A DNA stretch of 34,196 nt, from the NCBI GenBank assembly GCA_947373185.1, contig CANBWP010000027.1:1-34196 (forward strand). Reading direction: 5' to 3'. Both the position numbers and the translations under genes were made by a program. The DNA comes from Comamonadaceae bacterium. Lineage in GTDB: Bacteria > Pseudomonadota > Gammaproteobacteria > Burkholderiales > Burkholderiaceae_C. The notes under the pieces are model-generated. The model worked only from the letters and a program-made list of their open reading frames with translations. It had not been told where the DNA came from and ran no database searches. Numbering within the stretch: the first letter of the stretch is position 1; each line of letters starts with the position of its first letter. Of the stretch, positions 1 through 7,183 are shown piece by piece.

Positions 1-351
1 CGTTTTTCCGACGCGATAGTGCGGCATCCCGCTCTTTTTGCGCTCACCAGGGTGAGTCAGCAAGTAAAGCGGGATGTCGATCTTTGCAGCAATTTCTCGA
101 GCGGTCAGAAAACTCGGGTTGTCGAATTGTTCCGGATCGCAAGTAACCCCATCGGTGGATTCTTGTAAGGACTCAAACTCGAACGTCAAGATTTCGTCGA
201 TGGGATACGAAACCCGTTTCGATAGTTTGAAGTATTTGGGGCCGCGTCCTTCGCAGCGCCAGCGTTGCAAGGTCTTGGGACTGATCCCCCAGCGAGTTGC
301 AAGCTCGTTTTCGTTCAGGGTAATTTTTTGGCTAAATTGAAATGTGTCCAT
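1..351 (-). CDS. Tandem AlpA/excisionase-like helix-turn-helix protein, partial (3' end outside window)
   Basis: An open reading frame starts at the ATG at 351-349 and stays open for 117 codons to the window edge. A GGAG ribosome binding site (359-362) lies 7 bases upstream and supports this start. Residues about 10-55 (LNENELATRWGISPKTLQRW, then a GPKYFKLSKRVSYP segment) match the MerR/AlpA-type 'helix_turn_helix_17' pattern: a helix, a turn, then a beta wing with a G-P-x-Y-x-K core. Residues about 85-117 (SFLTAREIAAKI ... MPHYRVGKT) look like a second copy of the same fold, cut by the window edge. Proteins of this type are excisionase-like or transcription-activating DNA-binding proteins of prophages, plasmids and integrative elements. 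The actual role is not shown; the neighbouring gene-poor DNA fits the edge of an accessory element. Confidence 0.72.
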   Translation of the reverse strand, partial: MDTFQFSQKITLNENELATRWGISPKTLQRWRCEGRGPKYFKLSKRVSYPIDEILTFEFESLQESTDGVTCDPEQFDNPSFLTAREIAAKIDIPLYLLTHPGERKKSGMPHYRVGKT

Positions 352-553
352 TGGGTTGCTCCAGTAGTTGCAGGGATGACCATTCATCCGTACTTCCTGC
401 CGAAGTCCAAGTGGAAACTTCCTAAAGTCGCAAATTTCTGACTGCCCGGGGAGGGGAGTACGCGGGCCAGAGCATTGGGATTGAGCCATGATCAGAAGCA
501 TTCGATGGCCGCGAACGACTGTTGACCATGGCGGCGACTTGAAATCCGAACAT

Positions 554-600
554 GTGAGTAGATGATCGAAAGCCCCGAAAGTAGGTCATCATCTACTCAC
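554..600. repeat. Perfect 13-bp inverted repeat with 21-nt spacer
   Basis: The left arm GTGAGTAGATGAT (554-566) is the exact reverse complement of ATCATCTACTCAC (588-600). The spacer is 567-587. A 13-bp perfect match this close together is unlikely by chance. It could be an RNA hairpin, a recombination or transposon end structure, or a binding site for a dimeric regulator such as the neighbouring HTH protein. Confidence 0.8.
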
Positions 601-680
601 TAACCTGAATTTTTTCAGCCCACTTGCTCATGACTTCGGGATGAGCGTTTGGCGTGGTGTTACACTGCACCACCAATCCA

Positions 681-714
681 AACCCTAGCAATAGAAATGT
701 TGCTAGGGTTTTCT
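681..714 (+). terminator. Intrinsic terminator
   Basis: AACCCTAGCAA (681-691) pairs perfectly with TTGCTAGGGTT (700-710) over 11 bp with an 8-nt loop. On the forward strand it is followed by a T-rich tail (TTCT after the GGGTT end). On the reverse strand no T tract follows, so it terminates forward transcription. Confidence 0.75.
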
Positions 715-865
715 GCTTTCTGGCTCAATGTAAGGCTGTTTGTTCAAACGCTGTACCCACTTAACGCACGTGTTGCGTGACGTTGCTATGACTGTATGCA
801 GCACATAACACGCTATCTGCTTGCAAGCCGCATGAATGCTAGGTATTTGACGAGCATTGCAATTG

Positions 866-900
866 AAAATCCGCAGTTCTGCCAAGGACTGCGGATTTTT
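866..900 (+). terminator. Intrinsic terminator, possibly bidirectional
   Basis: AAAATCCGCAGT (866-877) pairs perfectly with ACTGCGGATTTT (888-899), a 12-bp stem with a 10-nt loop, followed by T residues to 900. The A-rich left flank gives a shorter T tract on the reverse strand as well. It separates the hairpin region from the MmgE/PrpD transcription unit. Confidence 0.8.
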
Positions 901-997
901 CATTTGCGGGTCAGAACTCTCCTCACAAGGGGTCCTTGCACCCTTGAGGGCTCACCGGGCTTGGCATACCATGCAGTTTTGCTGTTGGAATGCGCGC

Positions 998-2299
998 ATG
1001 CACGACCCTTTGCTCTCTGTCCTTCAGTGGCTTCACACCACTGACTTGTCAAACCACCCACTCGTGCTGAAGCACGCACGTCATTTGGTGCTCGACACCT
1101 TAGGCTGCGCCGTTGCCGGCCACCGCGCCAACGAAGTGCAGCAGTTCGAGCAACAAGCGTCACAAGCCGATCCGGGCGCTTTCTGCTTTGCGCAAAATTC
1201 AGGCAAGGGCCTTTCACAAGCGAACGCGGCCATGCTCTTGGCCATGGCCACTTGTTGGGACGAGGCTTGTGAAGGCCATGCCGGCGCACATGGCCGACCC
1301 GGCGTGGCCGCCTTGGCGGCCTTGCTGCCGATGTCATCCAAGTTGACCTATGGGCAATTTTTAAATTCGCTGGTGGTGGGTTACGAAGTGGGTGCACGTT
1401 ACGGCGCCAGCTTGCGCATCAACAAGGGCATGCACGTGGACGGCAATTGGCCGGCCTTGGGCGCCGCCGCCGCTGTAGCGCACGCCATGGGCTTGTCACC
1501 GGAACAAATCGCACAAGCGGTGCAAGTAGCGGCTTGCCAAATGCCCATGAGTTTGTACTTGCCCATTCAATCGGGGGCCACATCGCGCAACACGTATTTA
1601 GGCCATGCCGCGCAGCTGGGACAAAGTGCGGCATTGGCCGTCGCCAGTGGCGTCACTGCGCCACCCAACGCAGCCGAGGTCTACGCGCAAATTGGCTTGG
1701 GCAAAAAGGCCTTGCCCTTTGACGCCCGCCAAGAGTTTCAAATTCTGCAGGCCTACTTCAAACCCTATGCCGCCGTGCGGCATGTGCACTATGGCGCGCT
1801 GGCTGCCAGCCACTTGCGCCAGGTCATCGATGTGCCGCAGATTCAAAGCATCAGTTTGCAGGTGTATGAAGAAGCCACCATTTACTGCGGCAACCGGGCC
1901 CCTCAAACGCCCCTGCAAGCGCAATTCTCATTGAGCTTTGGTTTGGCTGCCATGTTGCGCTGGGGCAGGCTCGATCCGTGGGTCTACCGCGCGCCACAGT
2001 TTCACGATGCGACGCTTCGCCAGTTGGAGTCTTGCATTGAAATTGCCATTGAGCCTGATTGGACGCAGCAACAAAAACGTGCGGCACGTGTCCGAATTGA
2101 ATGCAAAGACGGCAGCGTGCACACGCATGAGGTGATGGCCGTGCCCGGCGATGTGGACATGCCATTGACCGAAGATGCCCTGCGGGCCAAATTTATGAGT
2201 TATGGTGAAGGCAGCTTGAGTGAGGCACACGCCCAGCAGTGGGCTGCGCAGTTGCTCACCGGCCCGCTTGATTCGCATCCACTCCCCTTCTGGAAATAA
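998..2299 (+). CDS. MmgE/PrpD family protein
   Basis: This 433-residue protein belongs to the MmgE/PrpD fold, which includes 2-methylcitrate dehydratase, cis-aconitate decarboxylase and iminodisuccinate epimerase. The N-terminal signature HARHLVLDTLGCAVAG (about residues 25-40) is typical. Other landmarks are the HGRPGVAALAALLP segment, GYEVGARYG, the HVDGNWPALGAAAAVA segment, and a C-terminal domain with PLTEDALRAKF. The length matches the family. I chose ATG 998 because the family N-terminus fits it and a weak GGAA lies 7 bases upstream; an ATG at 971 is an in-frame alternative, and longer frames run into the terminator. Fifteen bases after its stop comes a Bug binding protein, so the two are probably co-transcribed and act on a shared carboxylate. 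The exact substrate cannot be read from sequence. Confidence 0.88.
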   Translation: MHDPLLSVLQWLHTTDLSNHPLVLKHARHLVLDTLGCAVAGHRANEVQQFEQQASQADPGAFCFAQNSGKGLSQANAAMLLAMATCWDEACEGHAGAHGRPGVAALAALLPMSSKLTYGQFLNSLVVGYEVGARYGASLRINKGMHVDGNWPALGAAAAVAHAMGLSPEQIAQAVQVAACQMPMSLYLPIQSGATSRNTYLGHAAQLGQSAALAVASGVTAPPNAAEVYAQIGLGKKALPFDARQEFQILQAYFKPYAAVRHVHYGALAASHLRQVIDVPQIQSISLQVYEEATIYCGNRAPQTPLQAQFSLSFGLAAMLRWGRLDPWVYRAPQFHDATLRQLESCIEIAIEPDWTQQQKRAARVRIECKDGSVHTHEVMAVPGDVDMPLTEDALRAKFMSYGEGSLSEAHAQQWAAQLLTGPLDSHPLPFWK

Positions 2300-2314
2300 G
2301 CCAAGGAAACCATC

Positions 2315-3295
2315 ATGTTTAGAAGTCCCCTGATCAAAGTCGCTTTGCTGGCTTGCAGCTTAGGCGCCGCCGCCTTGAACGCACAGACCACCGCCGACTT
2401 TCCCAACAAACCGGTGCGCATTGTGGTGCCGTTTCCTGCTGGTGGCGCAACCGACATCACAGCGCGCGTGGTGGCCGAAAAACTCAGTGCCAAATGGGGT
2501 CAAGCGGTCATCATTGACAACAAGCCCGGTGCTGGCGGCAACTTAGGTTCTGACTTGGTCGCCAAGTCGGCGCCCGATGGCTACAACATCGTGTTGGGCG
2601 TGACTGGCTCGCATGCCATCAACACTTCGCTGTTCAAGAAAATGCCGTATCACCCCGTGAACGATTTTGAACCGCTGACACAGGCCACCATTTTCCCGAA
2701 CGCCATTGTGGTCAACCCCCAAGTGCCAGCCAACAATTTGCAAGAGCTGTTGGCCTTGCTGAAAAAAGACCCCAGCAAATATGCCTACGGCTCGGATGGC
2801 AACGGCACAGGCTCTCACTTGGGCATGGAGATTTTGAAGTCGCGCGCGGGTGTGCAACTGACGCACATTCCCTACAAAGGCAGCACCCCCATGATCACCG
2901 ATTTGCTGGGCGGCACGCTCACGGTGGGCATCACCGGCTTGCCTGCTTTGCAGCAATACATCAAGGCGGGCAAACTGAAGTTGATTGGCCTCACCACACC
3001 GCAGCGCTCACCCAGCTACCCCGATTACAAAACGGTGGCAGAGCAAGGCTTTCCCAATTTCAATGCCGCACCCTGGGCTGGTTTTTTGGTTCCCAAGGGC
3101 ACGCCCAAACACGTGGTGGACAAACTCAGCAACGATTTGATAGAAGCTTTGAAACAACCCGATGTGGTTCAAAAAATGAACGAACTGGGCAGCACCGTGG
3201 TGGCCAGCCGACCTGACGAGTTCCGTCAATTTTTGATCAAGCAAATTGAGATGTGGTCTGAAGGCGTGAAGATTTCTGGCGCAACGGTCGACTGA
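2315..3295 (+). CDS. Bug family (TctC-type) periplasmic solute-binding protein
   Basis: This is a 326-residue tripartite tricarboxylate transporter-type substrate receptor. A Sec signal peptide (hydrophobic residues about 8-22, likely cleavage after ALNA) is followed by the typical first strand FPNKPVRIVVPFPAGGATD and the ligand-loop signature GAGGNLGSDLVAKSAPDGY. Both loops contact the ligand carboxylate in characterised Bug proteins. AAGGA lies about 9 bases before the ATG. It follows the MmgE/PrpD gene closely. No TctA/TctB membrane genes are in the window, so it is an orphan receptor, as most Bug proteins in Burkholderiales are. The ligand is probably an organic acid related to the neighbouring enzymes. 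Confidence 0.93.
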   Translation: MFRSPLIKVALLACSLGAAALNAQTTADFPNKPVRIVVPFPAGGATDITARVVAEKLSAKWGQAVIIDNKPGAGGNLGSDLVAKSAPDGYNIVLGVTGSHAINTSLFKKMPYHPVNDFEPLTQATIFPNAIVVNPQVPANNLQELLALLKKDPSKYAYGSDGNGTGSHLGMEILKSRAGVQLTHIPYKGSTPMITDLLGGTLTVGITGLPALQQYIKAGKLKLIGLTTPQRSPSYPDYKTVAEQGFPNFNAAPWAGFLVPKGTPKHVVDKLSNDLIEALKQPDVVQKMNELGSTVVASRPDEFRQFLIKQIEMWSEGVKISGATVD

Positions 3296-3338
3296 ACACG
3301 AGCGCATCTGCCCTCTTCGAACGACGTCTATCGAAACA

Positions 3339-3488
3339 TTAACTGCCGCCGCTCCATGGCGTCACCAGCACGGCCTCATGGTTGAGGGTTGGCTGTCGCT
3401 TCACACGGGGCAGGCTCAAGACTGACTCACAGACCCACAAAAATGTGACGATGCCCACCAAAATGAGCACGAAGTGATGTGGACGCAT
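3339..3488 (-). CDS. Small single-pass membrane protein downstream of soxZ-like gene
   Basis: A 49-residue frame starts at ATG 3488 and is preceded by AAGGA with good spacing (about 3496-3500). The protein opens MRPHHF, then has one strongly hydrophobic helix (about residues 6-25, FVLILVGIVTFLWVCESVL) and a polar tail with a PRVKRQP basic patch, ending WSGGS. It lies 78 bases after the SoxZ-like stop on the same strand and may be the last gene of that unit. I recognise no family. It has one Cys, in the helix. Upstream in-frame ATG/TTG codons (3509, 3536) are weaker starts. It could be a chance frame, but the ribosome site, the membrane helix and the position together make it plausible. Confidence 0.5.
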   Translation of the reverse strand: MRPHHFVLILVGIVTFLWVCESVLSLPRVKRQPTLNHEAVLVTPWSGGS

Positions 3489-3566
3489 AGGAATTCCTTT
3501 GGCGTGCATCCTAAAACGCCGTCGCTCTCCGTTCAATTCAACATTGGCTCTAGAACCTGTGTGCCT

Positions 3567-3884
3567 TCAGAGCTTGAGCATTTGCCGATGTTGTCCCGTT
3601 ACCCCGATGTCATCGGTCCAAGCCACAATGAACTCTGCCGATTCGGTGACGCGCACATGGAACTCGAAAAACGGATTGGCAGAAATGCCGGAAGAAGGCT
3701 CGATCCGAAACACTTCTTGGCCGCCCAAGGTGCAGGTTAACAAGCGAATGACATTGCGCGGCACCAGGCGGCCTGTGAAGTCCTGCAGGTAGCCTGTTTC
3801 CATGGGGTGCTGAATCAGCACTCGCACTTTGACCACCTCACCAGCCGAGAGCTTGTCGGGCCACTGAACGCGGGCTGTGCTCAT
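3567..3884 (-). CDS. soxZ: SoxZ-like sulfur-carrier partner protein
   Basis: This 105-residue protein matches the SoxZ fold, an immunoglobulin-like beta sandwich of about 100 residues that pairs with SoxY in the periplasm. Family features are the opening RVQWPDKLSAGEVVKVRVLIQHPMETG, the central N-x-I-x-x-LTCTLGGQEVFRIEPSSGISANPFFEF, and the closing GVTGQH. No signal peptide is visible; SoxZ normally rides out with the Tat-exported SoxY. Its ATG overlaps the SoxY-like stop in an ATGA junction (3881-3884), indicating translational coupling. The rest of a sox operon (soxA, X, B, C, D) is absent from the window, so the pair probably serves the molybdenum hydroxylase encoded just upstream rather than thiosulfate oxidation. 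Confidence 0.87.
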   Translation of the reverse strand: MSTARVQWPDKLSAGEVVKVRVLIQHPMETGYLQDFTGRLVPRNVIRLLTCTLGGQEVFRIEPSSGISANPFFEFHVRVTESAEFIVAWTDDIGVTGQHRQMLKL

Positions 3885-4366
3885 GAAGCGTCCACGCAGG
3901 CTGACTCTGTCACGATGATTTCCTGTTGCTTGTAACGAAACTCACCATTGGACAATCGCGCCAAAGCCAGAACGTCTTGGGTACCCGCCAATCGAATGCG
4001 GGTACTGATGTCAGCCCGACCATTCCATGGTCCCAAGTGAAACACCGCCATCTGCGTCACCGGATTGCGCTGCGACAACAGGTAGATGTGCGTCACATGG
4101 TCTTGCGCCGTCATGGGACTTTTGACTTGAATTTGCACAGGCACCAAAGAGCCGTTGTCGGCCAGCAAGGGCGCCTCGATGTGCACCTCACTTGCCAGCA
4201 ACTTGGCGCCCTTCACGATGGGCTGCACCATGTCGTCAAAAGACAGCAATCGGCCCGAGTTCATCTGTTGAGCGGGCGCAGTGCGCCACCCAGCAAACGC
4301 CAAAGACACGCTGGCCAACAAGAGACTTTTCAGTCCCTTGCGTCGCCCGCGTGCGTCTGGCTTCAT
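3881..4366 (-). CDS. soxY: SoxY-like carrier with degenerate C-terminal swinging arm
   Basis: This 161-residue exported protein is related to SoxY, which carries sulfur intermediates on a Cys in a C-terminal GGCGG arm. A twin-arginine-like signal (GRRKGLKS, residues 7-14, then a hydrophobic stretch) precedes the domain (FDDMVQPIVKGAKLLASEVHIEAPLLADNGSLVPV, typical of SoxY). Here the end reads VTESACVDAS: the single Cys (157) is kept but every flanking Gly is replaced. I chose ATG 4366 because GAGGG sits 8 bases upstream; a TTG at 4381 is the longer alternative. It starts 11 bases after the IorB-like stop and overlaps the SoxZ-like start. SoxYZ-like carriers without a sox operon are known beside quinoprotein dehydrogenases, so a redox or carrier role for the Mo hydroxylase is plausible but unproven. 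Confidence 0.85.
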   Translation of the reverse strand: MKPDARGRRKGLKSLLLASVSLAFAGWRTAPAQQMNSGRLLSFDDMVQPIVKGAKLLASEVHIEAPLLADNGSLVPVQIQVKSPMTAQDHVTHIYLLSQRNPVTQMAVFHLGPWNGRADISTRIRLAGTQDVLALARLSNGEFRYKQQEIIVTESACVDAS

Positions 4367-4377
4367 GCGCTTGGCCC

Positions 4378-6546
4378 TCAAGCCTTCAGCGTCAAGCCGT
4401 GATTTTTGAGTGGCAATGAACGGATGCGTTTGCCCAATGCAGCAGACACCGCATTGACCAAGGCAGGCGCCAATGGCGCTTGTGCAGGCTCGCCCACACC
4501 GCCCCAGAAACCACCGGTGGGCGCAATGACCACTTCTACTTTGGGCATCTCGTTCAATCGCATCATGCGGTAGTCGTGAAAATTGGATTGCTCCACACGA
4601 CCTTCTTTGATGGTGTTCTCACCCCAGAAGATGGCAGTCAGGCCATGCACCACACTGCCTTGGAACTGGGCCACGATGTTGTCAGGGTTGACGGCATAGC
4701 CTGGGTCAATGCCAATCACCACGCGGTGAATCTTGACTTCGTTCTTGGCATTGATCGAAACCTCGCACACGCATGCGGTCCAGCTGCCGTAGCCCTCTGT
4801 TTCGGCCACGCCGCGGAACACGCCCTTGGGCAACTGACTGCCCCAGCCTGCTGCTTTGGTGACCGCTTCCAAAATGCCTCGGTCGCGTTTGGAAGTTTCG
4901 GTATTGGGCAACATGTCCAAGCGGAATGCCACAGGGTCTTTGCCTGCCGCTTGCGCCAATTCGTCAATGAAGCACTCTCGGCCAAATGGGTTTTGAGAGT
5001 GGCCCACAGAACGCCAAAAGCCCACAGGCACATTGGTGTTGCGCTGTGCGTAGTCCACCAAAGAGTTGGGAATGTCATAGGGGTGGTCGTTGAAGCTGGC
5101 GACCGCTTGGCCGTCAATGCCCTTGGGCAAAGGCAGCTTCAAAAGGGTGGCCAAAATAGAGGGCGCGCTCACGCGAATGTGCAAGGCGTCCACTTTGCCA
5201 TTGGCGTCCATGCCGGCTTTGAATCGCATCAAACTGGCGGGACGGTACAGGCCGTGTTGGATTTCTTCTTCACGCGTCCACAGCATCTTGACCGGTTTGC
5301 CGGCCATGGCTTTGGCAATCATCACCGATTGCTTGGTGAAGTCTTGCGGGCTCTTGCGGCCCAAGCCGCCGCCCAACTGCACCGGATGCACTTTGACATT
5401 GGCTTGAGGCACACCGGCCGTGGCCGCACTGACCGCCAAGGTGGCTTCAGGATTTTGGGTAGACGACCACACTTCCAGTTGGTCGCCTTGCAACCAAGCG
5501 GTACACACCATGGGCTCCATGGTGGCATGTGCCAAGTAAGGCGTGAAGTAATCGGCCTCGATCACTTTGGCCGCTTTGGCAAGGGCCGCTGGGGTGTTGC
5601 CATCGTTGCGCGCCACGGCCAATTCGGGTTGGTCCATGCCGGCCTTGAAGTGGGCCATGATGGCGGCACTGCTGAGTGTGCCGTGCTCGCCCACATCCCA
5701 CTCCACCGAAACTTCGCGCAAAGCTTCTTTGGCGCGCCACCAGTTGTCGGCCACCACCGCCACAAAATCGCCCAGATTCAAGACCTTGACGATGCCGCGG
5801 CGGTTTTCCACCTTGGAGGCATCCATCGATTTGACTTTGCCGTTGAACACAGGACAAGCCGCCACAGCAGCGTGCAACATGCCGGGCAATTGCGTGTCAA
5901 TGCCGTACTTGCGCTTGCCCACCACGATGTCGGGAATGTCGACTCGCGGAATCGGTTTGCCAATGAGGGTCCAAGTTTTGGGGTCCTTCAACTGAACCGT
6001 TTTGGGCGCTTGCAGTTTGGCGGCATCGGCGGCCAATTGACCATAGGTGAAGCTGCGCTTGCTGGCCGTGTGCGTGACCTTGCTCAAAGAAGTGGTGCAC
6101 TCACTGGCCGGCACATTCCATGTCTGGGCAGCGGCGGCCACCAGCATGTCGCGGGCGGTTGCCCCCGCTTTGCGCAGGTACTCTTGAGAATTTCGAATGG
6201 TGCGGCTGCCCACAGAAGCCATGTCGCCATAGGCGCGTTTGCTGCGCAAGTTGTCGTGCGCTGTGGCGTATTCCACGCGGACTTTTTTCCAGTCGGCATC
6301 GAGTTCTTCGGCAATGATCATGGGCGCAGAGGTCATGCTGCCCTGCCCCATTTCGGCCCGTGCATAACGGATGATGATGGTGTCGTTGGGTTCAATTTCG
6401 ACCCACACATTGAGCTGCGGCGTGTCGGCCGCTTGCGCACGTTCGGGCAAGAAAAAGCCCAAGGACAGGCCTGCGCTGGCCGTGCCAGACACTTTGAGGA
6501 AATGGCGACGGTCCATGCCTGTTGGTTTTTGAGCGGGGCTGTTCAT
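4378..6546 (-). CDS. iorB: Molybdenum hydroxylase large subunit, isoquinoline 1-oxidoreductase beta-like (xanthine oxidase family)
   Basis: This 722-residue subunit carries the molybdopterin-cytosine-dinucleotide site. It begins with a clear twin-arginine signal (RRHFLK, residues 13-18, then a hydrophobic stretch), so the enzyme acts in the periplasm or at the membrane. Family landmarks are MGQG near 66-69, HATMEP at 340-345, the cofactor loop GGGLGRK at 392-398, [16 protein letters not shown] near 509-524, and GVGEP at 683-687 containing the expected catalytic Glu (686). Such enzymes hydroxylate N-heterocycles or aldehydes using water. ATG 6546 is preceded by GGAGG and overlaps the small-subunit stop in an ATGA junction. 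A longer frame upstream is only read-through of the overlap. The cytochrome c subunit often found with Ior-type enzymes is absent; SoxYZ-like genes follow instead. The substrate is not determined. Confidence 0.92.
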   Translation of the reverse strand: MNSPAQKPTGMDRRHFLKVSGTASAGLSLGFFLPERAQAADTPQLNVWVEIEPNDTIIIRYARAEMGQGSMTSAPMIIAEELDADWKKVRVEYATAHDNLRSKRAYGDMASVGSRTIRNSQEYLRKAGATARDMLVAAAAQTWNVPASECTTSLSKVTHTASKRSFTYGQLAADAAKLQAPKTVQLKDPKTWTLIGKPIPRVDIPDIVVGKRKYGIDTQLPGMLHAAVAACPVFNGKVKSMDASKVENRRGIVKVLNLGDFVAVVADNWWRAKEALREVSVEWDVGEHGTLSSAAIMAHFKAGMDQPELAVARNDGNTPAALAKAAKVIEADYFTPYLAHATMEPMVCTAWLQGDQLEVWSSTQNPEATLAVSAATAGVPQANVKVHPVQLGGGLGRKSPQDFTKQSVMIAKAMAGKPVKMLWTREEEIQHGLYRPASLMRFKAGMDANGKVDALHIRVSAPSILATLLKLPLPKGIDGQAVASFNDHPYDIPNSLVDYAQRNTNVPVGFWRSVGHSQNPFGRECFIDELAQAAGKDPVAFRLDMLPNTETSKRDRGILEAVTKAAGWGSQLPKGVFRGVAETEGYGSWTACVCEVSINAKNEVKIHRVVIGIDPGYAVNPDNIVAQFQGSVVHGLTAIFWGENTIKEGRVEQSNFHDYRMMRLNEMPKVEVVIAPTGGFWGGVGEPAQAPLAPALVNAVSAALGKRIRSLPLKNHGLTLKA

Positions 6547-7001
6547 GCGCGGCCTCCGTTCTTGGCAACGGCGTGAATGGCAGCGCGAATGCGCGCATAG
6601 GTGCCACATCGGCAAATGTTGGTCATGGCCGCATCGATGTCTTCATCGGTGGGTTTGGGTTTTTTCTTCAAGAGGGCCACTGCCGCCAACATTTGGCCGC
6701 CTTGGCAATAGCCGCACTGCGGCACTTGGTGATCAATCCAAGCCTGCTGCACCGCGTGCAGTTTGCCTTTGTCGGCCAGGCCCTCAATGGTCATGACTTT
6801 TTGGCCAGCGGCCACTGAAACAGGATAAGAACATGAGCGAACAGGTTCGCCATTCAAGAGCACCGTGCAGGCGCCGCACTGCGCCACACCACAGCCAAAT
6901 TTGGGGCCTTTGATGTCAAGTTCATCACGCAGCGCCCACAGCAGGGGCATTTCGGGTTCGACATCGAGCGTGTGGCTCTTTCCGTTGACGGACAGCTTCA
7001 T
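6543..7001 (-). CDS. iorA: [2Fe-2S] small subunit of molybdenum hydroxylase, isoquinoline 1-oxidoreductase alpha-like
   Basis: This 152-residue electron-transfer subunit has all eight cluster cysteines: C37, C42, C45 and C57 for the plant-ferredoxin-type centre, and C96, C99, C130 and C132 for the proximal centre in the helical domain (CGYCQGGQ and CRCGTY motifs). The length matches the family. ATG 7001 has GGAG about 9 bases upstream and begins with the usual MKLSVNG; in-frame codons further upstream give a non-homologous extension. It has no signal of its own and probably crosses the membrane bound to the Tat-targeted large subunit. It is the first gene of the reverse-strand unit and is transcribed divergently from the decarboxylase gene at 7184. 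Confidence 0.94.
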   Translation of the reverse strand: MKLSVNGKSHTLDVEPEMPLLWALRDELDIKGPKFGCGVAQCGACTVLLNGEPVRSCSYPVSVAAGQKVMTIEGLADKGKLHAVQQAWIDHQVPQCGYCQGGQMLAAVALLKKKPKPTDEDIDAAMTNICRCGTYARIRAAIHAVAKNGGRA

Positions 7002-7183
7002 GGGCAAAGGCTCCAAAGTATGAAAAGGAATCTTTGTTTGTAACTTGAAATGGCCCATTCAGCCAGGGGGAAACAACGTATGCCCCTCGTGCAGGCGTGG
7101 CTTCTGTCCCAATTTAACTCACAGCGTCCGCCATCATTTCCGTGCACAATCGGCCCATTTCCACTGAACAATATTGCACAGCC

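Larger units (their letters stand above)
554..714 (+). ncRNA. Candidate structured non-coding RNA
   Basis: Four inverted repeats follow one another on the forward strand: 554-566/588-600 (13 bp), GCTCAT/ATGAGC at 626-631/641-646, GTGGTG/CACCAC at 654-659/668-673, and the terminator stem at 681-691/700-710 followed by TTTTCT-like sequence. No reading frame with a ribosome binding site lies inside. This layout resembles a small RNA ending in an intrinsic terminator. No convincing sigma70 promoter is visible upstream and the sequence matches no RNA family I recognise (not tmRNA, 4.5S, 6S or RNase P). The 5' end is arbitrary. Confidence 0.3.
352..997. other. Gene-poor interval with serial hairpins and two terminators
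   Basis: I find no convincing protein gene here. From 352 to about 550 nothing recognisable is seen beyond the ribosome binding site of the left gene. From 554 to 715 there is a run of inverted repeats ending in a terminator. From 716 to 865 there are only short palindromes (764-778, ACGCA/TGCGT; 819-828, GCTTGCAAGC). A second terminator lies at 866-900, and a leader hairpin CAAGGG/CCCTTG (926-931 with 941-946) precedes the MmgE/PrpD gene. Short reading frames on both strands in this interval lack ribosome binding sites and cross the terminators, so I treat them as noise. Confidence 0.6.

Noticed and set aside
74..340. An 88-codon forward frame at the left edge
   Set aside because: The opposite strand encodes a recognisable HTH protein with a good ribosome site over the same bases.
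626..680. tRNA or tmRNA 3' end remnant (CACCACCA near 668) as an attachment site
   Set aside because: The GGTTCGA-type T arm and an acceptor stem are missing; the CACCA is part of a small hairpin.
703..903. A 66-codon frame on the reverse strand in the gene-poor interval
   Set aside because: It runs through both terminator stems, lacks a ribosome site and has no known features.
857..997. Upstream extension of the MmgE/PrpD gene to 857
   Set aside because: It would translate the terminator stem at 866-900 and adds residues unrelated to the family; the homologous start fits 998.
4480..6576. A 698-codon open frame on the forward strand
   Set aside because: It is exactly antisense to the Mo-hydroxylase large subunit, is rich in His/Gly/Val as expected from reverse reading of biased codons, and shows no domain or ribosome site.
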